From the NCBI GenBank assembly GCA_022561215.1, contig JADFRQ010000003.1:19823-83822 (forward strand): 64,000 bases of DNA, in the 5' to 3' direction. The notes under the pieces are model-generated. The model was given only the letters and a program-made list of their open reading frames with translations, made no database searches and had not been told where the DNA came from. The stretch is from Chloroflexota bacterium. Lineage in GTDB: Bacteria; Chloroflexota; Anaerolineae; Anaerolineales; E44-bin32. Positions 8,473 to 18,186 of this stretch are shown here, in pieces. A program made the translations under genes and the position numbers. Numbering within the stretch: position 1 is the stretch's first letter; each line of letters starts with the position of its first letter.

Positions 8473-10126
8473 CTATTTCCCATCCGCAATAATTATGCTT
8501 TGGATGGGACTGCGCAACCCCGAGTTGCTCGTGACCCTCCAATAAATAATTTGGCCTGGCGAATAATTATCCCATTTTTCAGGCGTGTGGTTAATCAATG
8601 GGCCGCTCATCCCTTCGACAAATCGCCAGGTGACATTTGCAGAGAATTCAGCGCTTGTGGAAACATCCACGTAGAACCCTGATGAACTCCCGCTGAAGCT
8701 GAAAAAAAATTCGGCCGCGTCCTCCATCGGCGTTGTTGCCGCGAGATTGGAAAATGGAGATTGAACGAGGTTGGGATCGATAATGTACTGCCACCAATCA
8801 TTTGATGTTCCATCCGGAGCAACACCTGCAAAGGCGGGCAAATGGCGCAACCAATATTTGAAAAATCCTTGCGTCGAACATCCCCAATCCGAGCAACTTA
8901 CGGATTGTCGTGCGAGGGCGGGCGCGCTCAAACTAGGGTAATTGATGAAATCATCACATATTGATTCCACGGTCGATCGACTCGTGTAGTTGTATTCGTT
9001 CTCGGCATTGGGTGGGAAATGAACCATGCCGCAGCCAGAGAAGGTAACATTGGATGCGCGCAGTGCAGACTTACTGAAAAGCCCCCAGGCGGATTCTTGT
9101 TCCCAATTCTCGAAGATCTTGCGCATCGTTGCTTCCGTTCGATGACCAAAACTCTCCAGCATTTGTGTCAACGATCTTTCGTAGCTGAATCCCATGATAG
9201 GCAGGAGTTCGTTGCATGCGCTTCCCGGATAGGGTTTTGAGTTGTAGTCGAAGCCAATCGGGCCAGCAAGCCGCGATTCGTTAAATCCGAACCAGGGACC
9301 TCCGAAGATCCAGAGTTCATCGATCTCACCACGGTTCAATTTTCCGCAGATATCATATTCTGCGTTTTTCATAAATTGACCATAATCGGCGATATCAGGA
9401 TCATGGCGCGGCACGCCACGCTCGATTACGTCCAAATACGTTTCTTCCGTGTAAACGAAACCATCAATTTTCTCGAGCCAGATGTCGTTTACCTCTGTCA
9501 TAAATGCGATGCTGTAATGTATTCGATTGCCCGAAATTTCCTTAAAAAAAGCGATATAGTCGTTCGCCAATCCCAAATAATCACGCCATCCCTTAATCGC
9601 GGTCAATTTATTACCGCTGTTCAGGATGGGGTCATAAGCCAGCAAATATACCTTCTTAGTTAGTTTCTCTGTGGATAATCTCGGCCAAACCGGCAGGGCA
9701 AGGTACGTTTGATCAAGCTTGCCATCCGCGCTACTATCGATGAGGAAAGGCTCCCCATTGGGGAATCTGAAAAGCACGCTGTGCAGTTGAAGGTCCAGAA
9801 CCTGATCCAGTATTTCAACCACGTTATTGCCCAAATCGCTGCTCGAAATTTCACTGTTTGGCACGGTATCTTCGAAGGTGATATTAAAATCAAGGCCAAT
9901 TTCCGTGAATTCTTCACATGAATCAATCTTGCCGTAGTTGCGCGCTTGAACTGCTGCATTAATTCCTTTCTCTTCGAGGATAAGCCTAACTCCGCTGTGC
10001 CACATCCGGCTGGAGAGGGCCTTGGGCCCATGTGAACGAGTTGTCTGGGATACATTCACCCGCCGGCCCGATTGCGGAACATCCGCTACTCACAGCGAGG
10101 AGAAGAATAAGGGATAGGTATTTCAT
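8473..10126 (-). pseudogene. Frameshifted lipoprotein of unknown function
   Basis: A strong start (AGGAGA before ATG at 10126) opens a lipoprotein signal, MKYLSLILLLAVSSGC, with a lipobox and mature Cys. That frame stops at 9986. The main frame, open from 10059 to 8473 (528 codons), carries the body of the protein, beginning in meaning at about RLILEEKGINAAVQARNYGK. A one-base shift between about 10059 and 10000 would join them into a lipoprotein of about 550 residues. The body contains IFGGPWFGFNESR and IMGFSYERSLTQMLESFGHR, blocks I associate with uncharacterised secreted bacterial proteins, plus a possible Fn3-like C-terminus. No catalytic assignment is possible. It is either a recent pseudogene or a sequence error. 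Confidence 0.6.
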
Positions 10127-10521
10127 TGCGATCTCCTGCCCAATATGTTTCCAGCCAGGATTGAGAAAGGTCAGTGCGGATCCAAAGATTTCGGAAAATG
10201 AATCCACGGGCGAAATTATGCGCTATTCTACTTCCGAGACGAGAAAATGCTCGAGCCCAACTAAACCTCGAGAACCACAATTGAAATTTTACCGAGCGGA
10301 ACGAATGCCGCTCATGGGAACAAGGCAACTTAACATCCTTCGATTATTCGAAAATGAAGTTATCGAATGCGCCCAGGGAATATTGGCAGAGGCAGACGAA
10401 CCTTCAGCGGCTTTCTGCGAATGGGGTATGCCCAATTCGGCGGGAGGGGATGGTGAAGATGAATAAAATGGGCGATCAAAGCCAGTTATGACAACTTCAC
10501 ATTAACGCCGATCGGCGTTGA
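10127..10521. other. Intergenic stretch, no gene seen
   Basis: Frames present on both strands lack motifs and ribosome-binding sites. I see no strong hairpin or repeat. Confidence 0.4.
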
Positions 10522-10839
10522 TTATTCTGCCCCACTCATAAGTGCAACACGATAGGGAAATAGTTGCGCCTTCATTACACCGCTTTTCACAGCCGGGTCA
10601 TTGTCCATTAATTGTTTCGCCACCTGCTCTGAATCGGCATTAAGGATAATGATGCCAAAAGAACTTGAGTCCGTATTTAAAGTCCGTCCAGCCATCACGA
10701 GTACTCCTTCATCCAACAGATTTTCCAGGTAATTGTAATGTTGGGCAATGATCTCGGATTCTTCGTCCGTAGAACCTTCACTGAGCATTTCAGGGCGAGT
10801 GGGTTGAATTTTATACAGGTATTGCGAAGCGTCCGACAT
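10522..10839 (-). CDS. YciI-like protein
   Basis: 105 residues from ATG at 10839, preceded by GGAGGAGGG; an in-frame TTG 15 bases upstream overlaps that site and is rejected. It has the ferredoxin-like YciI fold signature: LYKIQPTRPEML, a helix with HYNYLENLLDEGVLVMAGRTLN, then a strand with FGIIILNADS and a helix with DNDPAVKSGVMKAQLFPY, the conserved DP-x-V-x-x-G-V-x-x-x-x-x-x-P-[FYW] ending. YciI proteins are small dimeric putative enzymes with a conserved His and Asp, of unclear substrate. It appears monocistronic on the minus strand. Confidence 0.8.
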   Translation of the reverse strand: MSDASQYLYKIQPTRPEMLSEGSTDEESEIIAQHYNYLENLLDEGVLVMAGRTLNTDSSSFGIIILNADSEQVAKQLMDNDPAVKSGVMKAQLFPYRVALMSGAE

Positions 10840-10989
10840 TTGGCCCTCCTCCAATCAACTCTTCTCGCGAGTTAAAGCAACGCGCTGCGTACTATTCATG
10901 TATATTGATGCTCGTTCTCTTATGGCGGTTACGGTTAAGTTCTCCTGCAGGTCAGGCCTGCGACGGCTAGGTGCCTGAATTCCCTGCTC

Positions 10990-11511
10990 TCATTCAATGT
11001 TGTCAGCAAACCATTCGGAGTGGATAAAATCCGGCGCTAGTCTACTTTCGCTGCGTGCATTCGCCCAAAGAATGATTTCCGGGTCTTTTGCAGCTGTGGT
11101 GCAGAGAAATCTTGGATCAGGTGTAATTCCTGCGCGGATCAAATCCAGTCGATCGGCATCCCAACAAGTTTGAACGGTCACATCGCCCTCGGTTTTTCCA
11201 TCCGTATGTGCTGCACAAGCCTCAAAGAGCAGATCGAATTCCTGATCGGTCAAATCGAACAGCCTGCCCCGCAGCGTTTTGGCGAAGTCCGCGCCGCGTA
11301 AACCATGGCCAGGATCCAGCGTTTCGTTTATGCGTTTAGAATCGTGAAGCAATGCAAAGAGACGAACGACTTCTTTGTTCGCCCCCGTTAAACGAGCTAA
11401 TCTTAAACCGTTCTCAAGAACTCTCGCCCAGTGGGAAATACCATGGATTCCAAAACGTGGAAGAGCGTAATCCTTAAGGACAACCTTAATGAGTGCGCGA
11501 GATTGATGCAT
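10990..11511 (-). CDS. HD-superfamily metal-dependent hydrolase
   Basis: 173 residues. Metal-binding pattern of a single HD domain: HGISHW near residue 23, LLHDSKR near 55, AAHTDGKT near 98 and WDADRLDL near 118, giving the H...HD...H...D set. Such proteins hydrolyse phosphoesters, often nucleotides; the substrate here is unknown. The start has no strong ribosome-binding site, but the first motif lies where family members place it. It stands alone between YciI and a decayed FAD oxidoreductase. Confidence 0.75.
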   Translation of the reverse strand: MHQSRALIKVVLKDYALPRFGIHGISHWARVLENGLRLARLTGANKEVVRLFALLHDSKRINETLDPGHGLRGADFAKTLRGRLFDLTDQEFDLLFEACAAHTDGKTEGDVTVQTCWDADRLDLIRAGITPDPRFLCTTAAKDPEIILWANARSESRLAPDFIHSEWFADNIE

Positions 11512-11589
11512 GGATAGTTAGCTCGTTAGGCCTTAGGCATTGCTCGATTATTTTTACCTGGCTCCCAGGAAAGGAAACCATTCGCGACC

Positions 11590-11894
11590 TCAGCATTGGC
11601 CAATAATGCTGTATTCATAACGCCCGCAAGCCGGATCATTCTCGGCAAAGCATCTCAACCGAAAGAGCACTGGAGCGAATAAGTGTTCGCTTTCGGCATT
11701 GATTATCCCGGCAGCCATTAGGCCAGCGGCGTGACCCAATTTAAACCCATGGCCAATGATTTCCCTGTCGGACCGTCGCCGATCGAGCCACTTTCGAGTA
11801 TCACGACACGCAGAACTTTTCTTACAACTTGGTAGGCTGAGCTGCGGTTTATGATGCCTGCTCCTACAAAGATCACATCATAGGAAGGGTTCAT
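11590..11894 (-). pseudogene. Internally deleted FAD-dependent (DAO-type) oxidoreductase
   Basis: From ATG 11894 the frame reads MNPSYDVIFVGAGIINRSSA, the Rossmann GxGxxx dinucleotide-binding start, then RVVILESGSIGDGPTGKS, and stops after 58 codons. A different frame continues directly with IIGHGFKLGHAAGLMAAGII, then FRLRCFAEND and YEYSIIG before TGA at 11590-11592. Those are the FAD-contacting C-terminal motifs (GHGFK-x-x-P/H) of the same D-amino-acid/glycine oxidase family. The gene therefore kept both ends but lost about 300 central codons, leaving the two halves out of frame. Confidence 0.7.
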
Positions 11895-12047
11895 TTATGT
11901 TCTCTTCCTACAGGAGAGCGGAAGCAAGAAACAAAATTCTTGGATGGGTTTCACCGAGAAATGTAGTTCTCTCGCATCTATATAGGTTATCCATTTCCTG
12001 CAGAGCTCGGTTGCGAATGCTGCACTCTATCGCCATTTCTGCTGATC

Positions 12048-12944
12048 CTATTCCTCCGGGTTGCGGTCAATGAAATCCAGGATATGCGTGGCTAATTCAT
12101 CACCCTTTTCTTCTTGAAGGAAGTGTCCGGCATCATGAATCCATATGCCCTTGTTCTTGCCTGTCTTGGGGATTAAGTTCAGGAAGAACTCATAGCCTGG
12201 TTTCGTAATGGGATCACTATCAGAGAACATTACCAGAATGGGTTTCTGCCAAGCCGAGAGAACACTACGCGCCTTCTTCATCTCCGCTGCCCCGGAATCC
12301 TCGGGTCTTAAGGGTACGAGAAGTGGCCACGTCATTACACCGGCTTTGAAGGAAACATCCGGAAATGGAGCATCGTACGCCGCTTTCGCTCCCGGAGTGA
12401 GGCGTTTTTTCTCCTTTAAGCCGGCCGCAATTATGCGTCCCATCTGCAAGTTTGGTGCACGCTCGACAAAATCCCTCCAACGATTAAATGCCTCGCCCAG
12501 CTCTTCTTCGCCCGTCGGCAAAAATGTGTTCATGATCACTAATCGGGCAAATCGATCGGGCATTTGGGTGGCCACAGTAAGACCCAGCAGCCCACCCCAA
12601 TCCTGGGCAACGAGTGTGATCCGATCCAACTTCTTTAATTCTATGAAATCCTCCAGGGTGCTACGATGCATCTCAAAGGTATAGTCTTCTTTAGCGGAAA
12701 ATTTGTCCGACCGGCCGAAGCCAATAAAGTCCATCGCGATGACACGATGATGCCGCGCTAGTGCTGGGATCATCTTCCGATAAAGATACGACCAGGTGGG
12801 TTCACCATGCAGGCAAAGAATCACCTCACCCGCGCCTTCGTCGACGTAGTGAACCCTTACTCCATTAATATCAATATAATTTGGTTGATAGGGAAAATCT
12901 TCCAGGCTCGCAAAACGCTCGTCGGGAGTGCGAAGGACGGTCAT
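12048..12944 (-). CDS. Haloalkane dehalogenase-like alpha/beta hydrolase
   Basis: 298 residues with AGGAGG upstream of the ATG. Oxyanion motif HGEPTWSYLYRKM, nucleophile Asp in VAQDWGG with the halide-binding Trp next to it, a cap domain containing MTWPLLVP, the acid in FSDSDPIT and the catalytic His in DAGHFLQEEKG. This set, Asp nucleophile with HGEPTWSYLYRKM, points to haloalkane dehalogenase subfamily I, which hydrolyses carbon-halogen bonds to alcohol plus halide. Related hydrolases with the same scaffold exist, so the halide activity is inferred. No regulator is visible nearby. Confidence 0.85.
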   Translation of the reverse strand: MTVLRTPDERFASLEDFPYQPNYIDINGVRVHYVDEGAGEVILCLHGEPTWSYLYRKMIPALARHHRVIAMDFIGFGRSDKFSAKEDYTFEMHRSTLEDFIELKKLDRITLVAQDWGGLLGLTVATQMPDRFARLVIMNTFLPTGEEELGEAFNRWRDFVERAPNLQMGRIIAAGLKEKKRLTPGAKAAYDAPFPDVSFKAGVMTWPLLVPLRPEDSGAAEMKKARSVLSAWQKPILVMFSDSDPITKPGYEFFLNLIPKTGKNKGIWIHDAGHFLQEEKGDELATHILDFIDRNPEE

Positions 12945-13093
12945 TATTTTCCTCCTCTTAGTGGTTCCATGGAGACTAGCCCTCTGTTATACGCAAGATG
13001 CTGAACCTATTTTCTTCAAGTAGATTCGGGTTAATAGCGATGCGAACGCAATCTGAGAACATAAGTCCGATAAGGTCGCCATCTGCTTTTAAA

Positions 13094-13196
13094 TGTCATC
13101 CTGAGCAAAGCGAAGGACCCGATTTAAGAATGCAATTGGATTTAATCATGAAAAACGAGATTCTTCGCCTGCGCTTTTCTCCGGCTCAGAATGACA
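13094..13196. repeat. Palindromic intergenic repeat, about 103 bp
   Basis: Ends are imperfect inverted copies: TGTCATCCTGAGCAAAGCGAAGG on the left (13094 on) and a right end whose complement begins TGTCATTCTGAGCC. The pattern TGTCATTCTGAGC-GAAGCGAAGAATC is a very common mobile-type intergenic repeat in several phyla. It has no coding capacity and fills most of the gap between the dehalogenase and the first aldo/keto reductase. Confidence 0.7.
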
Positions 13197-13337
13197 ACCG
13201 TGGGCGGATAAACTTCGCCCCAAAACGGAAATAATTTATCGGCGGCCAGGTTTCCGTAGCTGGCCAAAATCATGGAGTACAGTTTCAGCGTAACGGGCAA
13301 TGCGAGCTTAAGCTCGATCCATTCATGTGAATTATCC

Positions 13338-14336
13338 TTACTGAAATTCCATCCCTTCAGGTTTGTTATCCAGAATTTTCTCAATCGCCTGCATGACGTC
13401 GTCCGTTAACTGAGGAACAATCTCCAACGCGCCCATGTTTTCTTCGACTTGTTCGACCCGCGAAGCACCCGTGATGACGGTGCTGACATTCGGATTTTTC
13501 AGACACCACGCCAGGGAAAGTTTGGCGAGACTTGTCCCCAAATCCTCTGCGACTTTCGAAAGCTCGCTCGCTTTTTCGATTCGCCACTTTCCTTCTTCGC
13601 TTTCAAAAAACTCCTTCAGCCATCCATAACCTTTGAGGTTTACGCGTGTATCCCTGGGAATCCCCGCATTGTACTTTCCTGTGAGGATCCCCGATGCGAG
13701 CGGCGACCACGTTGTGGTCCCCAAACCAATGGTCTCGTAGAGTCGTGCGTACTCCACTTCAATTCGGCGTCGCTGAAACATGTTGTATTCCGGCTGCTCA
13801 AGGGTGGCGGGGATCAGGTTGTACTGTCTGGCAACGCTGTGGGCCTCCATTATTTGCTGTGCCGACCATTCCGATGTGCCCCAATAAAACACCTTGCCCA
13901 TGTGAATGAGATCCGTCATCGCACGCACAATTTCTTCCATCGGCACCTGTGGGTCTGGACGATGGCAGAGGTACAGATCCAAATATTCCACACCCAACCG
14001 TTCCAGTGCTTGGTCACAAGCTTCAAATACATGTTTGCGATGCAATCCGTATTGCGTTGGCTTGGGGTTACGAATACTCCCCCACAGGACCTTACTCGAG
14101 ATAAGGAAGCTATCCCGCCGCCAACCCAATTTCTTTAGCGCTTCGCCCATGACGAGTTCTGCTTTTCCTCGACCGTAAATCTCGGCATTGTCGAAAAAAT
14201 TGACGCCGGCATCATAGGCGGTCTTCATCATATCAACCGCCTGCGTTACTTCGATTTGATTGCCGAATGTAACCCAGGCACCAAATGATAATTCGCTTAC
14301 TCGAATTCCGGATTTTCCAAGGCGTCGATATTGCAT
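13338..14336 (-). CDS. Aldo/keto reductase, voltage-gated K-channel beta-type
   Basis: 332 residues, TIM-barrel AKR. Active-site tetrad visible as Asp and Tyr in FFDNAEIYG, Lys in ISSKVLWG and His in LYLCHRPDP. The C-terminal NADP-binding block is STVITGASRVEQVEENMGAL. Overall closest in pattern to the KvBeta/YghZ group, which reduces aldehydes with NADPH. Substrate unknown. A second AKR on the same strand lies 156 bases upstream; the two differ enough to be separate subfamilies rather than a recent duplication. Confidence 0.9.
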   Translation of the reverse strand: MQYRRLGKSGIRVSELSFGAWVTFGNQIEVTQAVDMMKTAYDAGVNFFDNAEIYGRGKAELVMGEALKKLGWRRDSFLISSKVLWGSIRNPKPTQYGLHRKHVFEACDQALERLGVEYLDLYLCHRPDPQVPMEEIVRAMTDLIHMGKVFYWGTSEWSAQQIMEAHSVARQYNLIPATLEQPEYNMFQRRRIEVEYARLYETIGLGTTTWSPLASGILTGKYNAGIPRDTRVNLKGYGWLKEFFESEEGKWRIEKASELSKVAEDLGTSLAKLSLAWCLKNPNVSTVITGASRVEQVEENMGALEIVPQLTDDVMQAIEKILDNKPEGMEFQ

Positions 14337-14492
14337 GGCATGGCTTTCTCCAACGATTTATGCGGTTGTTTGCTCATCCGATTTTCAATAACCCTGGATC
14401 CTTACCAGGGGGTTAACATGCAAGGCTAAATTTTCTGGGACCGACCTTTGAATATTGGGCATGGGCCTATTCGCAGACCGATGTTCTACAGC

Positions 14493-15485
14493 TTATGTGG
14501 ATTCAAAAGTGTGTTCTGTTCTCTCTTCACTTCTATCGGTGGCTGGCGAAGGTTCTGGTGTGAGCATGGAAATTTCCGCCCTCAGCTCTGGCGTCATGTT
14601 GATCTCAAGCGCAGTTAAGGATCCTTCCAGCTGATTGAGGTTGCGCGCACCCAGGATCGGTGCTGTCACCGCTGGATGGCTGGCGACCCAAGCTACGGCC
14701 AAACCTGTTGGCTCATAATCATGCTCCTGAGCGAAAATGGCAAAACTCGAGGCCGCATCATAATTCCATTGTGCGCCGTATCGAGCTTGATACATTTTAT
14801 TATCAATAAACCGTCCACTATCCGGTCTTTTCGCAGATCCATACTTCCCTGTGAGCAATCCCCCTGCCAAGGGGCTGTACGGCGTCACACCAACATTTTC
14901 CGAGATTGCCATCGGAAAAAGCTCGACCTCAGCCTGGCGCTTGACCAGGTTGTACATCGGCTGAATGCATTCGAAGCGCGCCAATCCTCGCGAAGTAGAA
15001 ATTCCCAGAGCTTTGGCAACCTGCCATGCCGCAAAGTTGCTTGCCCCGAGATAATGAACTTTGCCTTGGCGAACCAAATCGTCTAATGTGCGCATGGTCT
15101 CGTCGAGGGGTGTATGATCGTCAAAGCGGTGGATAAAATAGATATCGATATAATCCGTCTGCAGTCGTACAAGACTCTTTTCAACCGACAGCATAATATG
15201 ATGGCGAGTGGCCCCCCTTTCGTTCACGTCATCCCCCATAGGAAAGTAGACTTTGCTGGTGATGATCACGTTCTCGCGTTCATGTTTAATAAGCCCGCCT
15301 AATATTTCCTCCGATCTACCACCCTCATAAACGTTGGCACAATCAAAGAAATTGATTCCAACCTCTCGGCAGCGCGCATACAGAGCGCCAGAGGTCTCTT
15401 CATCCGCATCGCCACCGAATGACATCGTCCCAAATCCATATGCAGAAATGCTCAAGCCCGTCTTACCCAAGGTCACATAGTCCAA
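14493..15485 (-). CDS. Aldo/keto reductase
   Basis: 330 residues from a TTG start with AAGGAG 6 bases upstream. Tetrad residues lie in FFDCANVYEGGRSEE (Asp, Tyr), ITSKVYFP (Lys) and YFIHRFDD (His). NADPH-site sequence TAPILGARNLNQLEGSL near the C-terminus. Belongs to the large cytosolic AKR group annotated as NADP-dependent oxidoreductases. The C-terminal tail is acidic and Ser/Thr rich, longer than usual. It may be transcribed with the neighbouring AKR. Confidence 0.9.
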   Translation of the reverse strand: MDYVTLGKTGLSISAYGFGTMSFGGDADEETSGALYARCREVGINFFDCANVYEGGRSEEILGGLIKHERENVIITSKVYFPMGDDVNERGATRHHIMLSVEKSLVRLQTDYIDIYFIHRFDDHTPLDETMRTLDDLVRQGKVHYLGASNFAAWQVAKALGISTSRGLARFECIQPMYNLVKRQAEVELFPMAISENVGVTPYSPLAGGLLTGKYGSAKRPDSGRFIDNKMYQARYGAQWNYDAASSFAIFAQEHDYEPTGLAVAWVASHPAVTAPILGARNLNQLEGSLTALEINMTPELRAEISMLTPEPSPATDRSEERTEHTFEST

Positions 15486-15812
15486 GACAAACTCCTTTCA
15501 TTGGATGCAGAACAACTCATCCCCATAAGCAAACACATGCTAGATGCAGGTGTTCTGCACCAAGGCAAACCACCCCGTCGATTCTTGTATATGCCAACAC
15601 AAGCGTGCCCAGTTTAATTATGCTATAGGATGCGCATAATCCAAAACAATCGGGGATTCCCTGGCATCCCAATTATTAAGCACGGCATGCGCGCGCCGAT
15701 GATTATTTCTCACCGATTTTTCATTTTCAAAAAGATACACTGTTTATCTAGTCGACTTTTACTGCAACGCAGGAATATTCGCAGAGTTCGACGAAGGCCT
15801 GAGGATGGAACG
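15486..15812. other. Intergenic stretch between divergent genes
   Basis: No supported gene; expected to hold the promoters of the AKR (minus) and the DUF7282 lipoprotein (plus), but I see no clear -35/-10 pair. Confidence 0.35.
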
Positions 15813-16315
15813 ATGAGCCCTAAAAAGTACATGCCTTAACCATCCTCGCATGGTTGACTGCTGCTTGTTCAGGAGCAGTGGATGCGCCCCCAGTTGATAG
15901 TGCTAGCGAAGAGCCAATCGTTGAGAATTCCTCCATTTTTGTTCTGGATCAAGATGCGGGTGAAGGCCGGATCATTATCGGAGATGTGCATATCAACCAG
16001 GCCGGCTGGCTTGTCATTCAGCTAAGTGAAGCAGGCGTTCCTGGTGCAGTTATCAGATACTCGGCGGTAAATGCAGGCGAGAATCATGATCCTTTGGTTG
16101 AGATTGATCCTGAAAACGCTACCTCATTGCTCTTTGCCAGTTTGTATCTTGATGCCGAGGTCCTAGGTACTTTCGAAATTTCGGCTGATGATATCCCTCT
16201 AAAAAATGGCGATTCGATTATTCGTGTGCTCTTCAATATCACATTGACAAAGGGTACTGTTGTGGAAGATAGTTCTGATTCCGAAACGGAAATCTATAGC
16301 GAGCCAAAGTACTAG
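15813..16315 (+). pseudogene. DUF7282-type lipoprotein with a one-base frameshift in its signal peptide
   Basis: ATG at 15813 starts MSPKKYMP and hits TAA at once. Adding one T to the CCTTAACC site would continue LTILAWLTAACSGA, a textbook lipoprotein signal with lipobox Cys. The rest is open to 16315 in that frame. The mature part (VLDQDAGEGRIIIGDVHINQ, then QAGWLVIQ, VIRYSAVNAGENHD and VEIDPE) matches the DUF7282 domain: a charged, beta-rich extracytoplasmic domain common in Chloroflexota and archaea. The role is unknown. The break is either a recent mutation or a base-call error in a T-run. Confidence 0.6.
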
Positions 16316-16801
16316 AAAGCACGATTTCGACGGAAGATCAATACTCCAATAAACAGCAGCAGAAAGAGGCTCAGCGCACAATTAAGCGCCGGAAAGTAAT
16401 ATCGCGATCGCGGAGCAATTGTGAAGCCGTAGCTTCCTACTGCTTCATGTCCATCGCTGCTGATCACACGTCATTGCACAGTGTAACCGCCTGGCTCTAA
16501 AAAAGGCAGCGTCGCCACGATTTGTACTTGATCAACAAACGTAATAACCCCGGTAATTTGCTTAAATCCTTTGGCGAAAAGCCTTAGCGAGCTATCCACA
16601 CGAAGCGAGGCATCGAACGTCACAGCCGCACTTCAAGTGGTGAAGCATCGAGCACGGCGCCCCGCCGCAGGCTCCATAGCCACAAGCCGAGCATGTGCTT
16701 CTACTGGCCAGCAGTACAACTGCCAGCGCAAGGAGCGCTAGCAAGATTGTTGCATGGTAACGGAAATGCTTCGGATTGGTAATCTTAACGCAGTAACACA
16801 T
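16312..16801 (-). pseudogene. Decayed CopC-domain copper protein
   Basis: Pieces of one CopC protein lie in successive frames: a signal-like helix (TILLALLALAVVLLAS), then HARLVAMEPAAG, then VLDASPLEVRL, then TFDASLRVDSSLRLF, then LPFLEPGGYTVQ-stop-RVISSDGHEAVGSYGFTIAP, then a C-terminal membrane helix. The mature N-terminal His and the SSDGH His are the usual Cu(II) ligands. At least three frameshifts and a TGA replacing the Trp normally found in the YTVxW motif show it is dead. The ATG at 16801 overlaps the stop of the thioredoxin-like lipoprotein, so the two were once a coupled pair handling copper or redox outside the membrane. Confidence 0.75.
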
Positions 16802-17675
16802 TCAGAGAGCTAGTCAATTCATCGACAGAGAGCGGGCCCCCAAATTTGGCATAAATCAAACCCGATCTATCGATCACAAAAGTCCAGGGCTCGCTACTTA
16901 ATCCCCATTCGCTTACTTCTTCAACTACTTCGAACGTATCAAAATCCTTGTAGATTTCAATATGGATAAAATTAACCTGATCTTTCCTCTCAGCATAAAC
17001 CTCTTCCATGCTTGCAAGCACGGGCGCACATAATTGGCTCGTACAAAAAGCCGGCGTAGAAAAAGTGACCACAGTTGGTTTTCCTGATGCCACCGCTTCC
17101 GCGATTGTCAATTGATAAAAACCTGGATTGGGATCAGGATCTGAGCTAATCTTGGTGATATCTGGCTCGCTATATAATGTTCGGTTCTCGCTGCGCGGTG
17201 CCTGGGCTCCAACAGTTGGCGAGCTGCTTCGTTCCTGAATTTCAATGACAAATTCGGACCGCGCAATCGTGCCATCAGGCAGCGTAATCTCTGCCCGTAT
17301 TTCATAAAATCCTGGAGTCTGAACCTGCGGATACAAGACCCAATAAGGAACCTCGCTGTCGCTGAAGTTTAAGGCTTCGCCCTCCCACACTTGGACTGGA
17401 GGCTGCGCTGATAAACGAAATGCACTCGCGCGAACTGCTGTGGCATTTGTAACTCTATCAGGACCATCAAATAGTAGGATCGGAACCCTTGGCCGATCAC
17501 CGAAAAAATCGTTGCTGGCCACCATTATCTGGAGACTGGAACCAATCAATCCATCCGTAGTTGGAGCATCTTCTAACAATTCATCACTGCGGCAGCCAGA
17601 GAGGATGAGAAACGCGAAAATAAATAATGTGAGCACCCGGGTTTGTGCGCTACGCATTCTTTTGTGATTTCTCAT
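16785..17675 (-). CDS. Lipoprotein with C-terminal thioredoxin-like domain
   Basis: 296 residues. Lipobox LILSGC near residue 28. Residues about 45-150 are a beta-rich domain without a family match (LFDGPDRVTNATAVRASAFR). Residues about 180-296 are thioredoxin-like: PTVVTFSTPAFCTSQLCAPVL, with a CxxxxC in place of CxxC, and EPWTFVIDRSGLIYAKFGG, a cis-Pro/strand region. Such domains in Chloroflexota are often linked to CopC or Sco-like copper metallochaperones, and here the next gene is a CopC remnant overlapping its stop. It probably sits on the outer membrane face and may bind metal rather than act as an oxidoreductase. Confidence 0.75.
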   Translation of the reverse strand: MRNHKRMRSAQTRVLTLFIFAFLILSGCRSDELLEDAPTTDGLIGSSLQIMVASNDFFGDRPRVPILLFDGPDRVTNATAVRASAFRLSAQPPVQVWEGEALNFSDSEVPYWVLYPQVQTPGFYEIRAEITLPDGTIARSEFVIEIQERSSSPTVGAQAPRSENRTLYSEPDITKISSDPDPNPGFYQLTIAEAVASGKPTVVTFSTPAFCTSQLCAPVLASMEEVYAERKDQVNFIHIEIYKDFDTFEVVEEVSEWGLSSEPWTFVIDRSGLIYAKFGGPLSVDELTSSLNVLLR

Positions 17676-18186
17676 TGGAACATTTTATCTCTTTCGAAGT
17701 TCTGCTCTAGCAAAACAAGAAGTTTTACCCGGGCTATCCGTCACCGGAGCCATCAGAAATTTATTGTACCTTCCCTTTAGTAAGCGTTCCTTGTTGGCTG
17801 GCTCAATCGATGTGTGATTGATATCAGGTGGGGAGACAATGCAAAATTTGACCCTCTCTGACAATACATGTCGCCACAGCTCTTATTATGGCACTAATTT
17901 GATGAAGAATATCCTATATCATTTATGACATTTCGCCCATAAATTTTCTCGTGATTTCTATTACAATCATTGTGCACGATTAAGGTCTACTTTATTTAAA
18001 CGTATTTTCGTGCACAACGTATCCGTCCTGGCTCTCGTTGATTATTCAGTCATGCGTCTAAGAATGTGGAGCACGCGCGCAGGACAATCGAGCACAGATT
18101 CTACTATTGCGCGTAATCAATGACGAAGTCGGGCGATTTATGACTTTAATCATAAACGTCGGACGATATCCAAAGTGTGAGGATTT
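17676..18186. other. A/T-rich intergenic region upstream of the iron permease
   Basis: No gene. It holds a pair of identical inverted 10-mers (listed separately) and is the only space for promoters of the divergent lipoprotein and iron permease genes. Confidence 0.5.
17970..18017 (+). promoter_or_regulatory. Paired inverted operator-like sites upstream of the iron permease
   Basis: TTGTGCACGA at 17970-17979 and its exact complement TCGTGCACAA at 18008-18017, each around a self-complementary GTGCAC, with 38 bases between site centres. About 170 bases upstream of the FTR1 gene. They could be two binding sites for a dimeric regulator, or the arms of a large hairpin. No Fur-box consensus is evident. 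Confidence 0.35.
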
